From Bacteroidales bacterium (GTDB lineage: Bacteria; Bacteroidota; Bacteroidia; Bacteroidales; UBA10428): 5,827 nucleotides of DNA. The stretch lies in NCBI GenBank assembly GCA_016935595.1, contig JAFGQQ010000147.1:1-5827 (forward strand), in the 5' to 3' direction. This document shows, piece after piece, positions 5,379 through 5,827 of this stretch. The stretch's first letter is position 1, and every line of letters starts with the position of its first letter. The translations under genes were made by a program, and so were the position numbers. The notes beneath the pieces are model-generated. The model saw only the letters and a list, made by a program, of their open reading frames with translations, ran no database searches and was not told the DNA's origin.

Positions 5379-5827
5379 TTTAGTTTTATATAAATATAAC
5401 CACTAAATGGTTTGTCAAATCCAGGAACCTTAACTATGTAATAATAAGTGCCTTCTTTAAGCGGATTTCCTGCGTTATCAATTCCATTCCATGTATTATC
5501 GTAGTTTTTCTGCGAAAACAATAATCTTCCCTGGAAATCGAATATTTGAAGAGAAGTTCCTTCAAATAAAACTTCTATTTCAAGAGCGTCATTTATCCCA
5601 TCATTGTTAGGGGTAATAACATTTGGAATAAACACCCGTGAACTATCTATATCATCAATATTAACATAGAATATCTCTTCCCATTTACATCCGTAATTAT
5701 CGGTAATCGAAACAGTAAAACTTTGGTTATCAATTATTAGAACTACCGGATTTTGACAATCATAACAATTCAATCCGGGAATAGGTTTCCAGTAAAATTG
5801 CTGGCCACCGGTAGGATATAATGTTAA
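5375..5827 (-). CDS. T9SS type B (CHU_C/gliding motility-associated) surface protein, C-terminal part
   Basis: The minus-strand frame stays open from the window edge (5827) to TAA at 5377-5375 and gives 150 residues; the start lies outside. The TTG at 5773 is only an internal Leu codon, since the frame and the domain continue upstream. Residues about 1-57 are the end of a PKD/Ig-like module (YPTGGQQFYWKPIPGLNCYD, then FTVSITDNYGCKWEEIFYVNI). Residues about 64-150 are the type B sorting domain: VFIPNVITPNNDGIND, LQIFDFQGRLLF, TWNGIDNAGNPLKEGTYYY and a final strand GYIYIKLN. Such tails direct export through the type IX system and belong to large multidomain adhesins or surface proteins; the function of the missing N-terminal part is unknown. 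It converges on the STN-barrel gene with overlapping stop codons. Confidence 0.93.
   Translation of the reverse strand, partial: LTLYPTGGQQFYWKPIPGLNCYDCQNPVVLIIDNQSFTVSITDNYGCKWEEIFYVNIDDIDSSRVFIPNVITPNNDGINDALEIEVLFEGTSLQIFDFQGRLLFSQKNYDNTWNGIDNAGNPLKEGTYYYIVKVPGFDKPFSGYIYIKLN

Overview
The window looks like an AT-rich chromosomal segment of a Bacteroidota bacterium, probably from the Bacteroidales/Marinilabiliales/Flavobacteriia range; the phylum is well supported and the lower rank is a guess. The evidence is two different type IX secretion (T9SS) C-terminal sorting domains (type A and type B), an ECF sigma factor of the type expanded in Bacteroidota, a FecR anti-sigma factor with a DUF4974-type C-terminus, a head-GIN/DUF2807 protein, and several exact matches to the phylum's TAnnTTTG -7 promoter element in front of genes.

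Layout. Positions 1-165 hold the C-terminal end of a TatD-family metal-dependent hydrolase (plus strand), followed by a tRNA-Ser(GGA) at 201-288 with its own likely promoter. On the minus strand, 347-1330 encodes an exported UlaG-like metallo-beta-lactamase-fold hydrolase with a type A T9SS sorting tail. Its promoter region carries a perfect 12-bp inverted repeat that overlaps the -7 element. A symmetric hairpin terminator (1417-1455) separates it from the next minus-strand gene, a head-GIN/DUF2807 envelope protein (1473-2183) with seven SGSG motifs. A 380-bp divergent intergenic region (2184-2563) follows, holding only a doubtful 54-codon ORF and weak repeats.

The plus-strand cluster at 2564-5378 is the most interesting part. 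It encodes an ECF sigma factor, a FecR-type membrane anti-sigma factor, and a 380-residue protein. The last has a signal peptide, an STN domain, an Asp-Thr-rich repeat linker and what looks like an eight-stranded outer-membrane beta-barrel. This has the order of a Fec/Sus-type cell-surface signalling triad, but the third gene is not a TonB-dependent receptor: the plug and large barrel are absent and no SusC/SusD pair follows. The inferred model is that a small barrel senses something at the cell surface and its periplasmic STN domain contacts FecR, which releases the sigma factor.

The right edge (5375-5827, minus strand) is the C-terminal part of a large T9SS type B (CHU_C, gliding-associated) surface protein. 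It converges on the STN-barrel gene, and the two stop codons overlap in one TTAA.
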